Shown piece by piece: positions 27,780-33,652 of a stretch of DNA of 64,000 nt (positions are counted from its first letter, which is position 1; the number at the start of each line of letters is the position of its first letter). The stretch lies in the NCBI GenBank assembly GCA_002337145.1, contig DDFK01000002.1, positions 1 to 64,000 of the forward strand. Direction: 5' to 3'. The notes below the pieces were generated by a model. That model worked only from the letters and a program-made list of their open reading frames with translations. It was not told the DNA's origin and did no database searches. A program made the translations under genes and the position numbers. Origin of the DNA: Chitinophagaceae bacterium UBA1930 (GTDB lineage Bacteria > Bacteroidota > Bacteroidia > Chitinophagales > Chitinophagaceae).

Positions 27780-28988
27780 ATGAAAATCAGTTCAACCGAT
27801 TATACAGATGTCCTGCATGAGATGATCAACCAGCGATGGGCAGGCAATGAGTTTGTCGCTTTTCCTGATGATTCGGTTGCCTTGCAGAAAGAAGAACTTT
27901 TCTGTTTTGCCACCGCATACGAAGCGATGGAGTTCTGCTATGAAATGTCTACCGATGTGGATCGCTATGAGTATCTGTCTTTAAGATCAGTGTGCCATAG
28001 CATGAGCGAAGGGTTACAGGACAAAGAACTTCTTGTCGAAAAGAACGGATTGGTAGACGTAGGGCAAATGGTTACGCTGCATTATCAAAGGCTGGAAGGA
28101 CAGCAATTAATTAATGATCAAAAACAAAATGTTATGAACCAGAAAAATTATGACTTCCTGAAGTACCAGGTAAAGTTTACCGGCTTCGGTGAGGGGCTGG
28201 AAAATGAGCTAAAGGAAAAACTGGAAAAACAAACGCCGGATTTCCAGATCGCACACAAAACCAAATTCGGTAACGATGAGGTTTCGTCTGTATTGCATTT
28301 TAAAAAATCCGACCAAACGGATATGTATTTCTTCAACCGCTACGATACCACCCTCAAGCCTGAAGGAACAAAAGATGAGATGACACAGGCTTTTTATATC
28401 AACAAGGGCAATAACAATATCACGCTGAAAGAAGCCTTCAACCTTATGAATGGCCGGGCGATACATAAAGAGTTTGCCAAACTGGAAAAAGTGGGTGAAG
28501 GCGAAAATGCACGTTTCAAGCCGACAGATGAAAAATACACCGCCTGGATGAAACTGGATTTTAAGGAAGCTGATGAGCAGGGAAACTTTAAGCAATTAAA
28601 GTACAGCGAAAATTACGGCTATGACCTGAATGCAGCATTGGCAAAACATCCTATCAAGGAACTGGAAAATGAAAACGATAAAACAAAGCTGGTGGATTCC
28701 CTGCAAAAAGGAAACAGGCAATCCGTAACGTTTGTGCAAAATGGAAATGAGCAAAAGCATTTTATCGAAGCCAATCCCCAGTTTAAAACTATTAATATCT
28801 ATGACAGCAATATGCAACGCCTCAATGGTAAACAGGCACAGGACGAAAAACAGGGACAGGGTGAGCAGAGGTCAGCAAAACAAAATGCTAAGAACGAAAG
28901 CCAGAACGCGGGTGATGCGGATGATAGCGATGCGATGCCAAAGGCATCGAACAAAAGAAGGAAGAAGCAAAGCAATTCCGTACACTAA
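27780..28988 (+). CDS. DUF3945-like protein of conjugative elements
   Basis: A soluble, highly charged 402-residue protein with no signal peptide. The C-terminal region contains FIEANPQFKTINIYDSNMQR, which closely resembles the conserved core of DUF3945 proteins carried by Bacteroidota ICEs. The last 50 residues are Gln/Lys/Asn-rich and probably disordered. It follows TraN by 27 bp. Function is unknown; DUF3945 genes commonly sit near topoisomerase or tra genes of such elements. Confidence 0.65.
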   Translation: MKISSTDYTDVLHEMINQRWAGNEFVAFPDDSVALQKEELFCFATAYEAMEFCYEMSTDVDRYEYLSLRSVCHSMSEGLQDKELLVEKNGLVDVGQMVTLHYQRLEGQQLINDQKQNVMNQKNYDFLKYQVKFTGFGEGLENELKEKLEKQTPDFQIAHKTKFGNDEVSSVLHFKKSDQTDMYFFNRYDTTLKPEGTKDEMTQAFYINKGNNNITLKEAFNLMNGRAIHKEFAKLEKVGEGENARFKPTDEKYTAWMKLDFKEADEQGNFKQLKYSENYGYDLNAALAKHPIKELENENDKTKLVDSLQKGNRQSVTFVQNGNEQKHFIEANPQFKTINIYDSNMQRLNGKQAQDEKQGQGEQRSAKQNAKNESQNAGDADDSDAMPKASNKRRKKQSNSVH

Positions 28989-29082
28989 GGAGAAGCAGTC
29001 TTGATATGGCTAACAGAGAATAGCCGTGCTGTGGAAAATGTGACGAGATAACTATTATTTGTAAAAGCTAAATCATTAAAAG

Positions 29083-29823
29083 ATGAAAAATATAGTAATA
29101 CTGCTGACAGCCTTTATAACAGGTTTATCAGCTTGTAAAAAGGACAATACTGAAAAAGTACAGGTGCAGGAAACAGGTAAAACGTTTGCTGAAAGATCAT
29201 CAAATATTGCAGGCCCGGAAAACCCTTTAAATGTTTACGATAGCATTGGGTACTGGCATAATATCATTTTGGCTTATGTACAAAGCTGCAAGCCGGAAAC
29301 TGATACACCGGATGTCGAAACATCTACTGGTTGTGTACTTAAATTTTGCAGGGAACAGTCATTGGAAATTCCTGTGTCTTTGTTCTCGACCGTAAAACAA
29401 ACAGTAGATGACAGGGACAATGATTTCAGCAATGTTATTGCGAATTGCCCCTACACTGATCCGGTTAAAACGGCTTTAGATTCATTGATTAAAATAGTAA
29501 AAAGATTGTCTGATGACAGTAGCGGATATTACGCAATTAAAAACGCTATTACGGGGTTTGAAAACGAGATAATGCAAGATATCAGGTTCAGCGAGAAAGA
29601 CCGTCAGATCATCCTGAAATCGGCATCAGTGACCAGGTACTCCATCTATTACTGGATGAATATTAATCCCCCTCCTGTGGCGGCTTTTAAATTAAAGAAC
29701 ATCATTAAATGGATTGCTGCTGTAACCAGTGATATAGGCGGCGCTATAGTTAGCGGCAATGCCGGATACGCCGCTGATTGCAGTTCATACGCCTATGATC
29801 TTGTAACCTATAGTATGCCATAA
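29083..29823 (+). CDS. Lipoprotein of unknown function
   Basis: A 246-residue protein with a lipobox (MKNIVILLTAFITGLSAC, lipid Cys at residue 18) and a mature part with several Cys residues (near 69, 83, 88, 121 and 231). No domain is recognised. Its place between the DUF3945-like gene and the small HTH-like gene suggests an ICE-encoded surface protein. Confidence 0.7.
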   Translation: MKNIVILLTAFITGLSACKKDNTEKVQVQETGKTFAERSSNIAGPENPLNVYDSIGYWHNIILAYVQSCKPETDTPDVETSTGCVLKFCREQSLEIPVSLFSTVKQTVDDRDNDFSNVIANCPYTDPVKTALDSLIKIVKRLSDDSSGYYAIKNAITGFENEIMQDIRFSEKDRQIILKSASVTRYSIYYWMNINPPPVAAFKLKNIIKWIAAVTSDIGGAIVSGNAGYAADCSSYAYDLVTYSMP

Positions 29824-29831
29824 CCAGCCAG

Positions 29832-30122
29832 ATGGAACAGTTGAAACCTTTATCGGATTTCTTTAATGCTATTGCGGGCGACCCCCGCATTAGCATTACC
29901 CATATTGGTATATATGCTGCCTTACTGAAATACTGGAGTGAGCATCACTATGAAAATCCGGTGCAGGTTTTCAGCTATGAAATAATGCAGATAGCAAAAA
30001 TTTCTGCAAGCACTACTTACCACAAAAGTATTAAGGATCTCAATAGTTATGGCTATATCAGGTATGAACCTTCATTCAAAAGAAACAAAGGCAGTAAGGT
30101 ATATTTTAATGCAACCGAATAA
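29832..30122 (+). CDS. Small winged-helix-like protein
   Basis: A 96-residue soluble protein. The segment AKISASTTYHKSIKDLNSYGYIRY followed by a basic turn resembles a winged helix-turn-helix, as in small replication or regulatory proteins of Bacteroidota mobile elements. It starts 8 bp after the lipoprotein stop. A DNA-binding role is inferred from this pattern only. Confidence 0.62.
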   Translation: MEQLKPLSDFFNAIAGDPRISITHIGIYAALLKYWSEHHYENPVQVFSYEIMQIAKISASTTYHKSIKDLNSYGYIRYEPSFKRNKGSKVYFNATE

Positions 30123-30153
30123 ATGAAAGAAATGAAATTAATAACATAGTATA

Positions 30154-30172
30154 AAGCCCGAACGGGCTTTTG
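30154..30172 (+). terminator. Short terminator hairpin after the winged-helix gene
   Basis: AAAGCCCG and CGGGCTTT form an 8-bp stem with a 2-nt loop followed by TTGC. It separates the accessory genes from the recombinase unit. Confidence 0.6.
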
Positions 30173-30195
30173 CTGTCAACATAAGGAGGTGTGAA

Positions 30196-30354
30196 ATGGA
30201 AAAGTTGAGAGAGAATACCGACTTAAAAAACGATCAGTTAATATTGAAAACTTATGACGATTTAGAGCGGGAAAAAGAGAAAAAATTCGTAAATTTAATA
30301 GTTGAAATTATAGTAGCAATTACCTTAAAAGAATACTATGAAAAGGGCGATTAG
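30196..30354 (+). CDS. 52-residue protein with canonical Shine-Dalgarno, overlapping the recombinase
   Basis: A 52-codon ORF begins at ATG 30196, preceded by AAGGAGG (30183-30189) at a spacing of about 6 nt. The product is charged in its first 30 residues, then has a hydrophobic stretch (FVNLIVEIIVAITL), so it may be a tail-anchored membrane peptide. Its last 17 bases overlap the recombinase start at 30338 in another frame, so translation is probably coupled. Strong Shine-Dalgarno sequences are uncommon in this phylum, which makes the site notable. Function unknown. Confidence 0.6.
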   Translation: MEKLRENTDLKNDQLILKTYDDLEREKEKKFVNLIVEIIVAITLKEYYEKGD

Positions 30355-31984
30355 ATACCTACGCTTTAGTCAGTTGGGACAAAGTAACGGGTCAATAGAG
30401 AGACAGGAATTATACACAGATCAATGGATAAAGTTCAACAACATAGACCTTGTTGATACTTTTATAGACCGGGGAAAGAGCGCACGTACTTTTGACCGCC
30501 CGGACTTCATTAAACTACAGGAATTTATTTCTCGTCATTACAAGGGTGTTGATTACCTGCTGGTGGATCAGCTTGACAGATTTAGCCGTGATGCAGGTGA
30601 GGCCATGAGCATGGTTAAAAAACTACAGAGGAAATATAGTATTCAGGTAGTAAGCGTAACAGAAGGGATCACGTTTGATTATGATACGCCGGGAAGTTTT
30701 TTCAGAGCTGGTCTGCAACTTTTACTTGCCGAAGAAGATAACATCAACAGAAGCATCAAAGTGAAGGGTGGTATTTACACTGCAAAGGCTAAAGAGGGTA
30801 GATTTGTTTTTAAGAATGCTCCATTCGGTTACAGAAAGGAAGGCGAAAGAAAGGATCGCCGCTTACTTGTGGATGAAACACAGGCAAAGATAGTTCGGTT
30901 CATATATGATGCCTATTTGCGTGATGTGCCGCTTTATAAGATCAAAGAGAAAGCCCATGAATTGGGGTTTTGTACAAAAGGCAATATGGCTGTCGAGAGA
31001 GTATTGTCAAATCCTGTATATGCCGGATTATTGCACGTAGATGCCTATAAAGAATATCCCGGTGGCTTGTTTCCTGCCATCCATGAACCCATCATTGATA
31101 TGACCACCTGGCAAATGGTTCAGAGCAAAATGAAAAAGCCTGAAAAGGTAAGAACTGTGCTTGATGATGAAATCCCACTGAGAGGTGTTCTAAAGTGTCA
31201 TTGCGGCAACGCACTTTCGGGCGCGCCTTCAAGGGGCAAGTCTGGGAAATACTTCTATTACTACAAATGCAGGTTTTCAAAGCACAATAACATCAGTGCT
31301 ATAAAAGCGAATGATCAATTTTTAGGAGCATGTGAATTAATGAGTCTTTCTGAAAACAAAGTACAGGAAATCAGGAACGGCTGTAAATCTGCCATTGAGG
31401 TTGAAATGGAAGGCAACAGGAAAAAGATAGGTGAGAAAAAACAGCAACTTGCTGAAGTAGAAGAAAAGCTTTTTGCTGTGGAAGAAAAATGGATTAAAAA
31501 CGAAATAAACCGTGATACCTATGACAGATGGTATTCCACTTACAACAGCAGTATCCTTACTTTTAAAGGAGCTATTGATCGTCTAAGCAAAGATCAAAGT
31601 GAAGCATTCGGCATCTTAAATAGGCACCTCAATCTGCTTACTGATATGCGATACGTATATACGACTGCCGATACTATAAAGAAGAGAGAATTTGTGAGCA
31701 TGGTGTTCGACAACAATTTATACTATCAGGATGGTATCTATCGAACACCTACAATGATGGATATGCTTAGCCATAACTCGCTGTTAATGAGCGAAAAAGG
31801 CTACCTGATTTATGAAAAAAAAAGGGATAATCTTGCGATTATCCCTTCCAGCGGAGAGGAAGGGATTCGAACCCCCAGACCTGTTACAGTCAACTGTTTT
31901 CAAGACAGCTTCCTCGACCAGCCGGACCCTCTCCATATTTTTTTGAGGATGAAGAAAGGCTCGAACTTTCAACCATCAGCTTAA
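30338..31984 (+). CDS. Large serine recombinase (integrase of the element), chimeric 3' end
   Basis: A 548-codon serine integrase. The resolvase domain (residues 1-150) has the nucleophile in RYLRFS (Ser11), QSNGSIERQ and the DRFSRD motif near 90. A recombinase domain follows (about 165-270), then a zinc ribbon (LKCHCGNAL ... YYYKC, about 285-325) and a coiled coil (about 345-400). The last 30 or so codons, from about 31840, read through a terminator hairpin and then through antisense tRNA-Ser and Asn-like sequence. The natural C-terminus therefore probably ends near EKKRDN and the tail is supplied by flanking DNA after integration. This is the likely enzyme for excision and integration of the upstream element. 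Confidence 0.88.
   Translation: MKRAIRYLRFSQLGQSNGSIERQELYTDQWIKFNNIDLVDTFIDRGKSARTFDRPDFIKLQEFISRHYKGVDYLLVDQLDRFSRDAGEAMSMVKKLQRKYSIQVVSVTEGITFDYDTPGSFFRAGLQLLLAEEDNINRSIKVKGGIYTAKAKEGRFVFKNAPFGYRKEGERKDRRLLVDETQAKIVRFIYDAYLRDVPLYKIKEKAHELGFCTKGNMAVERVLSNPVYAGLLHVDAYKEYPGGLFPAIHEPIIDMTTWQMVQSKMKKPEKVRTVLDDEIPLRGVLKCHCGNALSGAPSRGKSGKYFYYYKCRFSKHNNISAIKANDQFLGACELMSLSENKVQEIRNGCKSAIEVEMEGNRKKIGEKKQQLAEVEEKLFAVEEKWIKNEINRDTYDRWYSTYNSSILTFKGAIDRLSKDQSEAFGILNRHLNLLTDMRYVYTTADTIKKREFVSMVFDNNLYYQDGIYRTPTMMDMLSHNSLLMSEKGYLIYEKKRDNLAIIPSSGEEGIRTPRPVTVNCFQDSFLDQPDPLHIFLRMKKGSNFQPSA
31815..31845 (-). terminator. Terminator of the tRNA array
   Basis: On the minus strand GGGATAATC and GATTATCCC form a perfect 9-bp stem with loop GCAA, followed by nine T. 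It lies directly after tRNA-Ser and overlaps the 3' coding end of the recombinase on the other strand. Confidence 0.88.
31852..31934 (-). tRNA. tRNA-Ser(UGA)
   Basis: An 83-nt class II tRNA. The acceptor GGAGAGG pairs perfectly with CCTCTCC and the discriminator is G, as expected for Ser. The anticodon loop CTTGAAA gives UGA, there is a short variable arm, and the T-loop is TTCGAAT. It is the most canonical member of the array and the last before the terminator. Confidence 0.9.
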
Positions 31985-32016
31985 CGGCTACCGCTCTGCC
32001 ATTGAGCTATTCATCC
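31946..32016 (-). tRNA. tRNA-Asn(GUU)-like gene with shortened anticodon arm
   Basis: The acceptor (GGATGAA/TTCATCC), D-arm (GCTC/GAGC) and T-arm (GAAAG TTCGAGC CTTTC) are intact. The anticodon region TAGC CGTTAA GCTG forms only a 4-bp stem and a 6-nt loop. Compared with a normal Asn arm, one base of the 5' stem and U33 are missing. It may be decayed, atypical or affected by a sequencing indel. Identity as Asn comes from GTTAA in the loop and the general sequence. Confidence 0.65.
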
Positions 32017-32021
32017 TTATG

Positions 32022-32109
32022 TTGGCCTGCAGGGATTTGAACCCTGAACCCCTTGGTTAAAAGCCAAGTACTCTATCTCCCGATAGTTATCGGGATGAGC
32101 TACAAACCA
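32022..32109 (-). tRNA. tRNA-Lys(UUU) with hairpin insertion in the D-loop
   Basis: The acceptor TGGTTTG/CAGGCCA (with two G-U pairs), anticodon arm CTTGG CTTTTAA CCAAG and T-arm CAGGG TTCAAAT CCCTG are intact, giving anticodon UUU. The D-stem GCTC/GAGT is present, but its loop is 23 nt and holds the 18-nt hairpin at 32078-32095 (8-bp arms TCCCGATA / TATCGGGA). The gene is 88 nt instead of about 73. No normal D-loop GG remains outside the hairpin. Confidence 0.85.
32078..32095. repeat. 18-nt palindromic insertion in tRNA-Lys D-loop
   Basis: TCCCGATAGTTATCGGGA on the + strand has 8-bp inverted arms around GT. Nearly the same palindrome sits at the same place of tRNA-His (32361-32378). Confidence 0.9.
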
Positions 32110-32116
32110 GTATTGG

Positions 32117-32208
32117 TGCGACTTCCAGACTTGAACTGGATACAACCATCTTATGTTTACCTCTCAGGAAGAGAGGAAGATGGGCATGTTACCATTACAC
32201 CAAATCGC
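32117..32208 (-). tRNA. tRNA-Gly(UCC)-like gene with extended anticodon arm
   Basis: The acceptor GCGATTT/AAGTCGC is paired, the discriminator A is followed by an encoded CCA (32114-32116), the D-region TGTAATGGTAACA is normal, and the T-arm CCAG TTCAAGT CTGG is intact. Between D-arm and T-arm two nested helices occur: an outer CCATC/GATGG and an inner CCTCT/AGAGG closing a 7-nt loop CTTCCTG with anticodon UCC. The total is 92 nt, about 20 nt more than a class I tRNA. An alternative reading treats the inner hairpin as an insertion in a loop closed by CCATC/GATGG, which leaves the anticodon ambiguous. Confidence 0.6.
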
Positions 32209-32222
32209 ATTGCGTTCTATAG

Positions 32223-32295
32223 TTGACTTGAAAAGAATCGAACTTTTATCTCCATGTGCGTAGCATGGTGTTCTCATCCGTTGAACTACAAGTCA
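32223..32295 (-). tRNA. tRNA-Arg(ACG)
   Basis: A standard 73-nt cloverleaf: acceptor TGACTTG/CAAGTCA, D-stem GTTC/GAGA, anticodon arm CCATG CTACGCA CATGG (anticodon ACG) and T-arm AAAAG TTCGATT CTTTT. There is no insertion. Confidence 0.85.
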
Positions 32296-32307
32296 GTTAG
32301 TTGTTAG

Positions 32308-32393
32308 GTTGACTTCGGGACTCGAACCCTGTACTCCTCATTCACAGTGAGGCACTTACCTCCCGATAATTATCGGGATAAGCTAAAGCCAAC
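32308..32393 (-). tRNA. tRNA-His(GUG) with hairpin insertion in the D-loop
   Basis: The 8-bp acceptor including the His-specific G-1:C73 pair (GTTGGCTT/AAGTCAAC) and the anticodon arm CCTCA CTGTGAA TGAGG (GUG) are clear. The D-stem GCTT/AAGT encloses a long loop containing the perfect 18-nt palindrome at 32361-32378. The gene is about 86 nt. The T-stem has one mismatch. Confidence 0.85.
32361..32378. repeat. 18-nt perfect palindrome in tRNA-His D-loop
   Basis: TCCCGATAATTATCGGGA is its own reverse complement. It differs from the tRNA-Lys insertion by one central base and sits at the same structural position. Confidence 0.92.
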
Positions 32394-32398
32394 ATTTG

Positions 32399-32470
32399 TT
32401 GTTAAGGATAGATTCGAAATATCATTATCAGAATCAAAGTCTGATGTGCTGACCATTGCACTACTCAACA
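32399..32470 (-). tRNA. tRNA-Gln(UUG)
   Basis: A 72-nt cloverleaf: acceptor TGTTGAG/CTTAACA with one G-U pair, D-arm GTGC/GCAC with loop AATGGTCA, anticodon arm TCAGA CTTTGAT TCTGA (UUG), and T-arm GATAT TTCGAAT CTATC with one mismatch. It lies 5 nt after tRNA-His on the minus strand in reverse order, so the transcript must be processed at very short spacers. Confidence 0.82.
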
Positions 32471-32476
32471 TTGTTG

Positions 32477-32501
32477 TGGACTGCTGGGAAATCGAATCCC
32501 A
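32477..32501 (-). pseudogene. tRNA 3'-half remnant (T-arm and 3' acceptor strand only)
   Basis: A perfect T-arm (TGGGA TTCGATT TCCCA) is followed by GCAGTCC and a discriminator A. No matching 5' strand GGACTGC, D-arm or anticodon arm lies upstream; the next 15 nt lead directly to the Pro-like tRNA. It is either the stub of a deleted tRNA or an unusual half gene. Confidence 0.6.
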
Positions 32502-32515
32502 CCAAAACCATTTTG

Positions 32516-32588
32516 TATAGGAGACAGGGTTCGAACCTGCAGCCTCTTCATTCCAGGTGAAGTATCCAGCCAATCGGAATGCTCCTAT
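32516..32588 (-). tRNA. tRNA-Pro(UGG)-like gene with C33
   Basis: A 73-nt cloverleaf with acceptor ATAGGAG/CTCCTAT, a weak D-stem (TCC/GGA), anticodon arm CTTCA CCTGGAA TGAAG and T-arm GCAGG TTCGAAC CCTGT. The loop gives UGG (Pro), but the nearly invariant U33 is C. It is the first member of the array in transcription order. Confidence 0.68.
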
Positions 32589-32593
32589 AGGTT

Positions 32594-32658
32594 GCTGGAT
32601 ATATGTTGTTGATGTATCCAGCTTGGGTGCTGCTATCAGCTGTTTCGGCGTCGCACCC
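32594..32658 (-). other. Two hairpins between the 45-residue ORF and the tRNA array
   Basis: GCTGGATA (32594-32601) pairs with TATCCAGC (32615-32622), and GGGTGC (32625-32630) pairs with GCACCC (32653-32658). They lie immediately upstream of the first tRNA on the minus strand and may be processing signals or further decayed tRNA-like structures. Confidence 0.45.
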
Positions 32659-32674
32659 ATCAACGCTTTGTTCT

Positions 32675-32812
32675 TTACCGGGCTTTGATGCTGGCCCTGT
32701 ATTTTTTGGCTTTCTTGTTTACAATAGGCATCTGTACTTGGTTCAACATTTTTATAGTGTTGGTTTCGCCAAAACATTTAACCAGTGCCTTTACCAATAA
32801 TGTGTTTGTCAT
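32675..32812 (-). CDS. 45-residue basic peptide with canonical Shine-Dalgarno
   Basis: The ATG at 32812 is preceded by AGGAGG (complement of 32821-32826) at 8-nt spacing. The 45-residue product is rich in Lys and Arg at its C-terminus (MPIVNKKAKKYRASIKAR). It ends about 85 bp upstream of the first tRNA in the same direction, so it could be the leader gene of the tRNA transcript. No family is recognised. The strong ribosome site and sensible composition support it as real. Confidence 0.5.
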   Translation of the reverse strand: MTNTLLVKALVKCFGETNTIKMLNQVQMPIVNKKAKKYRASIKAR

Positions 32813-32897
32813 TTTGTGTTCCTCCTTTTGTTGGTTGTTTGTCAATCATTGTTTTTTTTAAATTGTTTAATTGCTGCTTGCTTGTGTACAAGCATTA

Positions 32898-32930
32898 AAA
32901 AACCCGGTCAGTTATTACACTCGACCGGGT
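32898..32930 (-). terminator. Terminator after the 56-residue ORF
   Basis: On the minus strand ACCCGGTC and GACCGGGT form an 8-bp stem followed by six T. It ends transcription from the 56-residue ORF. An AAGGAGG (complement of 32936-32942) lies just upstream of it, not followed by an obvious start codon. Confidence 0.75.
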
Positions 32931-32955
32931 TGTTACCTCCTTGCTGATTTGCGGA

Positions 32956-33126
32956 TCAGCCAAGCTGTTTATTATACGGTCGTATGTTGGTGTACTTCTG
33001 CTTCACACTAAAGCCCATGTATGCCGAAATGGTATTGGGGCTTATAGTAATTGCACCAGTGGTTATGCTACGCAACCCTTGTTTGCTAATTGCTGTTGTG
33101 TGTAGTGTGTGTTGTATCTGTGCCAT
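32956..33126 (-). CDS. 56-residue small protein, unknown function
   Basis: A 56-codon ORF with an A-rich leader (AACAAATTAAAACAAC before ATG) and a terminator 26 bp after its stop. The product has a Thr/Ile-rich centre and Lys/Tyr-rich end (KQKYTNIRPYNKQLG). The coding region lies between a REP cluster and the tRNA array in the array's direction. It is too short for a family call; the leader plus terminator support expression. Confidence 0.45.
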   Translation of the reverse strand: MAQIQHTLHTTAISKQGLRSITTGAITISPNTISAYMGFSVKQKYTNIRPYNKQLG

Positions 33127-33148
33127 GTTGTTTTAATTTGTTTCGGTT

Positions 33149-33431
33149 AACCGCCGTCAAGGTCTGTTGACCGTTGACGGGGTGTTCCGTTAATATTGTT
33201 TGTTCGTGTTGGCGATAGAGTGTTTCGTTTCTATCAACCGCCGTCAAGGTTGTTAACCGTTGACGGGGTGTTCCGTTACTATTGTTTGTTCGTGTTGGCG
33301 ATAGAGTGTTTCGGTCCTATCAACCGCCGTCAAGGTTGTTGACCGTTGACGGGGTGCTCCGTTCAATTATTCCACCGCTCTTGCTAAACCCTAACAACGG
33401 CTTAAGCCTTGTTAGCGGTTTGCTTTAAAGA
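33149..33431. repeat. Tandem REP cluster (three direct copies plus one diverged)
   Basis: Imperfect palindromes start at 33149, 33236 and 33322 (AACCGCCGTCAAGG ... CCGTTGACGGGGT), spaced 86-87 bp with near-identical spacers containing TTGTTCGTGTTGGCGATAGA. A diverged, differently arranged copy lies at 33398-33431. They belong to the same REP family as the sequences around the RAYT gene at 43.5-44.7 kb. Confidence 0.85.
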
Positions 33432-33501
33432 TTCCATTTATGTTCAATTACACAAAACCGACCCCTATTTTTTTATTGCTAGTTTAGGGCATTGCTGCAA
33501 C

Positions 33502-33528
33502 AAAAAAGCCCTGCATTTTGTGCAGGGC
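33502..33528 (-). terminator. Minus-strand terminator
   Basis: GCCCTGCA and TGCAGGGC form an 8-bp stem with loop CAAAA, followed by six T on the minus strand. It lies 32 bp after the stop of a possible 30-residue ORF. Confidence 0.7.
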
Positions 33529-33559
33529 CCTTGTATAGTGAGTTGTGTTTTTTAGTAAC

Positions 33560-33652
33560 CTAACTTTCAGCAGTACATGCCCCGCAAACTGTATAACCCA
33601 TACCCGGGTTAAACCAGCTTTTCGATTCTATATGTAAAATTGTTTGACGCAT
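33560..33652 (-). CDS. Possible 30-residue peptide with CxxC
   Basis: ATG at 33652, stop at 33560. The peptide contains the motif VCGAC near its end. It is supported only by a downstream terminator (33502-33528) and the A-rich leader; the remaining 33653-33940 holds A/T runs (AAATATTTTT repeated) and no other gene that I can support. Confidence 0.28.
   Translation of the reverse strand: MRQTILHIESKSWFNPGMGYTVCGACTAES

Larger units (their letters stand above)
9014..31830 (+). mobile_element. CTnDOT-type conjugative element (core; left limit unknown)
   Basis: The block from the RteC-like gene through traE-N to the serine recombinase is a contiguous, same-strand conjugative module. No relaxase, VirD4-type coupling protein or TraO-Q is visible, so this is not a complete set. 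The kup/kdpD sensor operon and hybrid kinase at 1-8.9 kb run in the same direction and are probably cargo, placing the left end outside the window. The right end is placed near 31.83 kb because the recombinase frame runs into tRNA-array sequence there. No direct repeat marking attL/attR can be identified with only one end visible. Confidence 0.65.

Noticed and set aside
31840..31984. Recombinase C-terminal 48 residues as a genuine domain
   Set aside because: The residues are translated from the tRNA-array terminator and antisense tRNA-Ser/Asn-like sequence.
32370..32777. Minus-strand 135-codon open frame
   Set aside because: It reads through tRNA-Gln, the tRNA half and the Pro-like tRNA (typical tRNA-derived peptide EEAAGSNPVS), and its start lies inside the better supported 45-residue ORF.
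33149..33431. CRISPR array
   Set aside because: Repeats are palindromic, the 'spacers' are nearly identical to each other, only three copies exist and no cas gene is present; the sequences match REPs around the RAYT.
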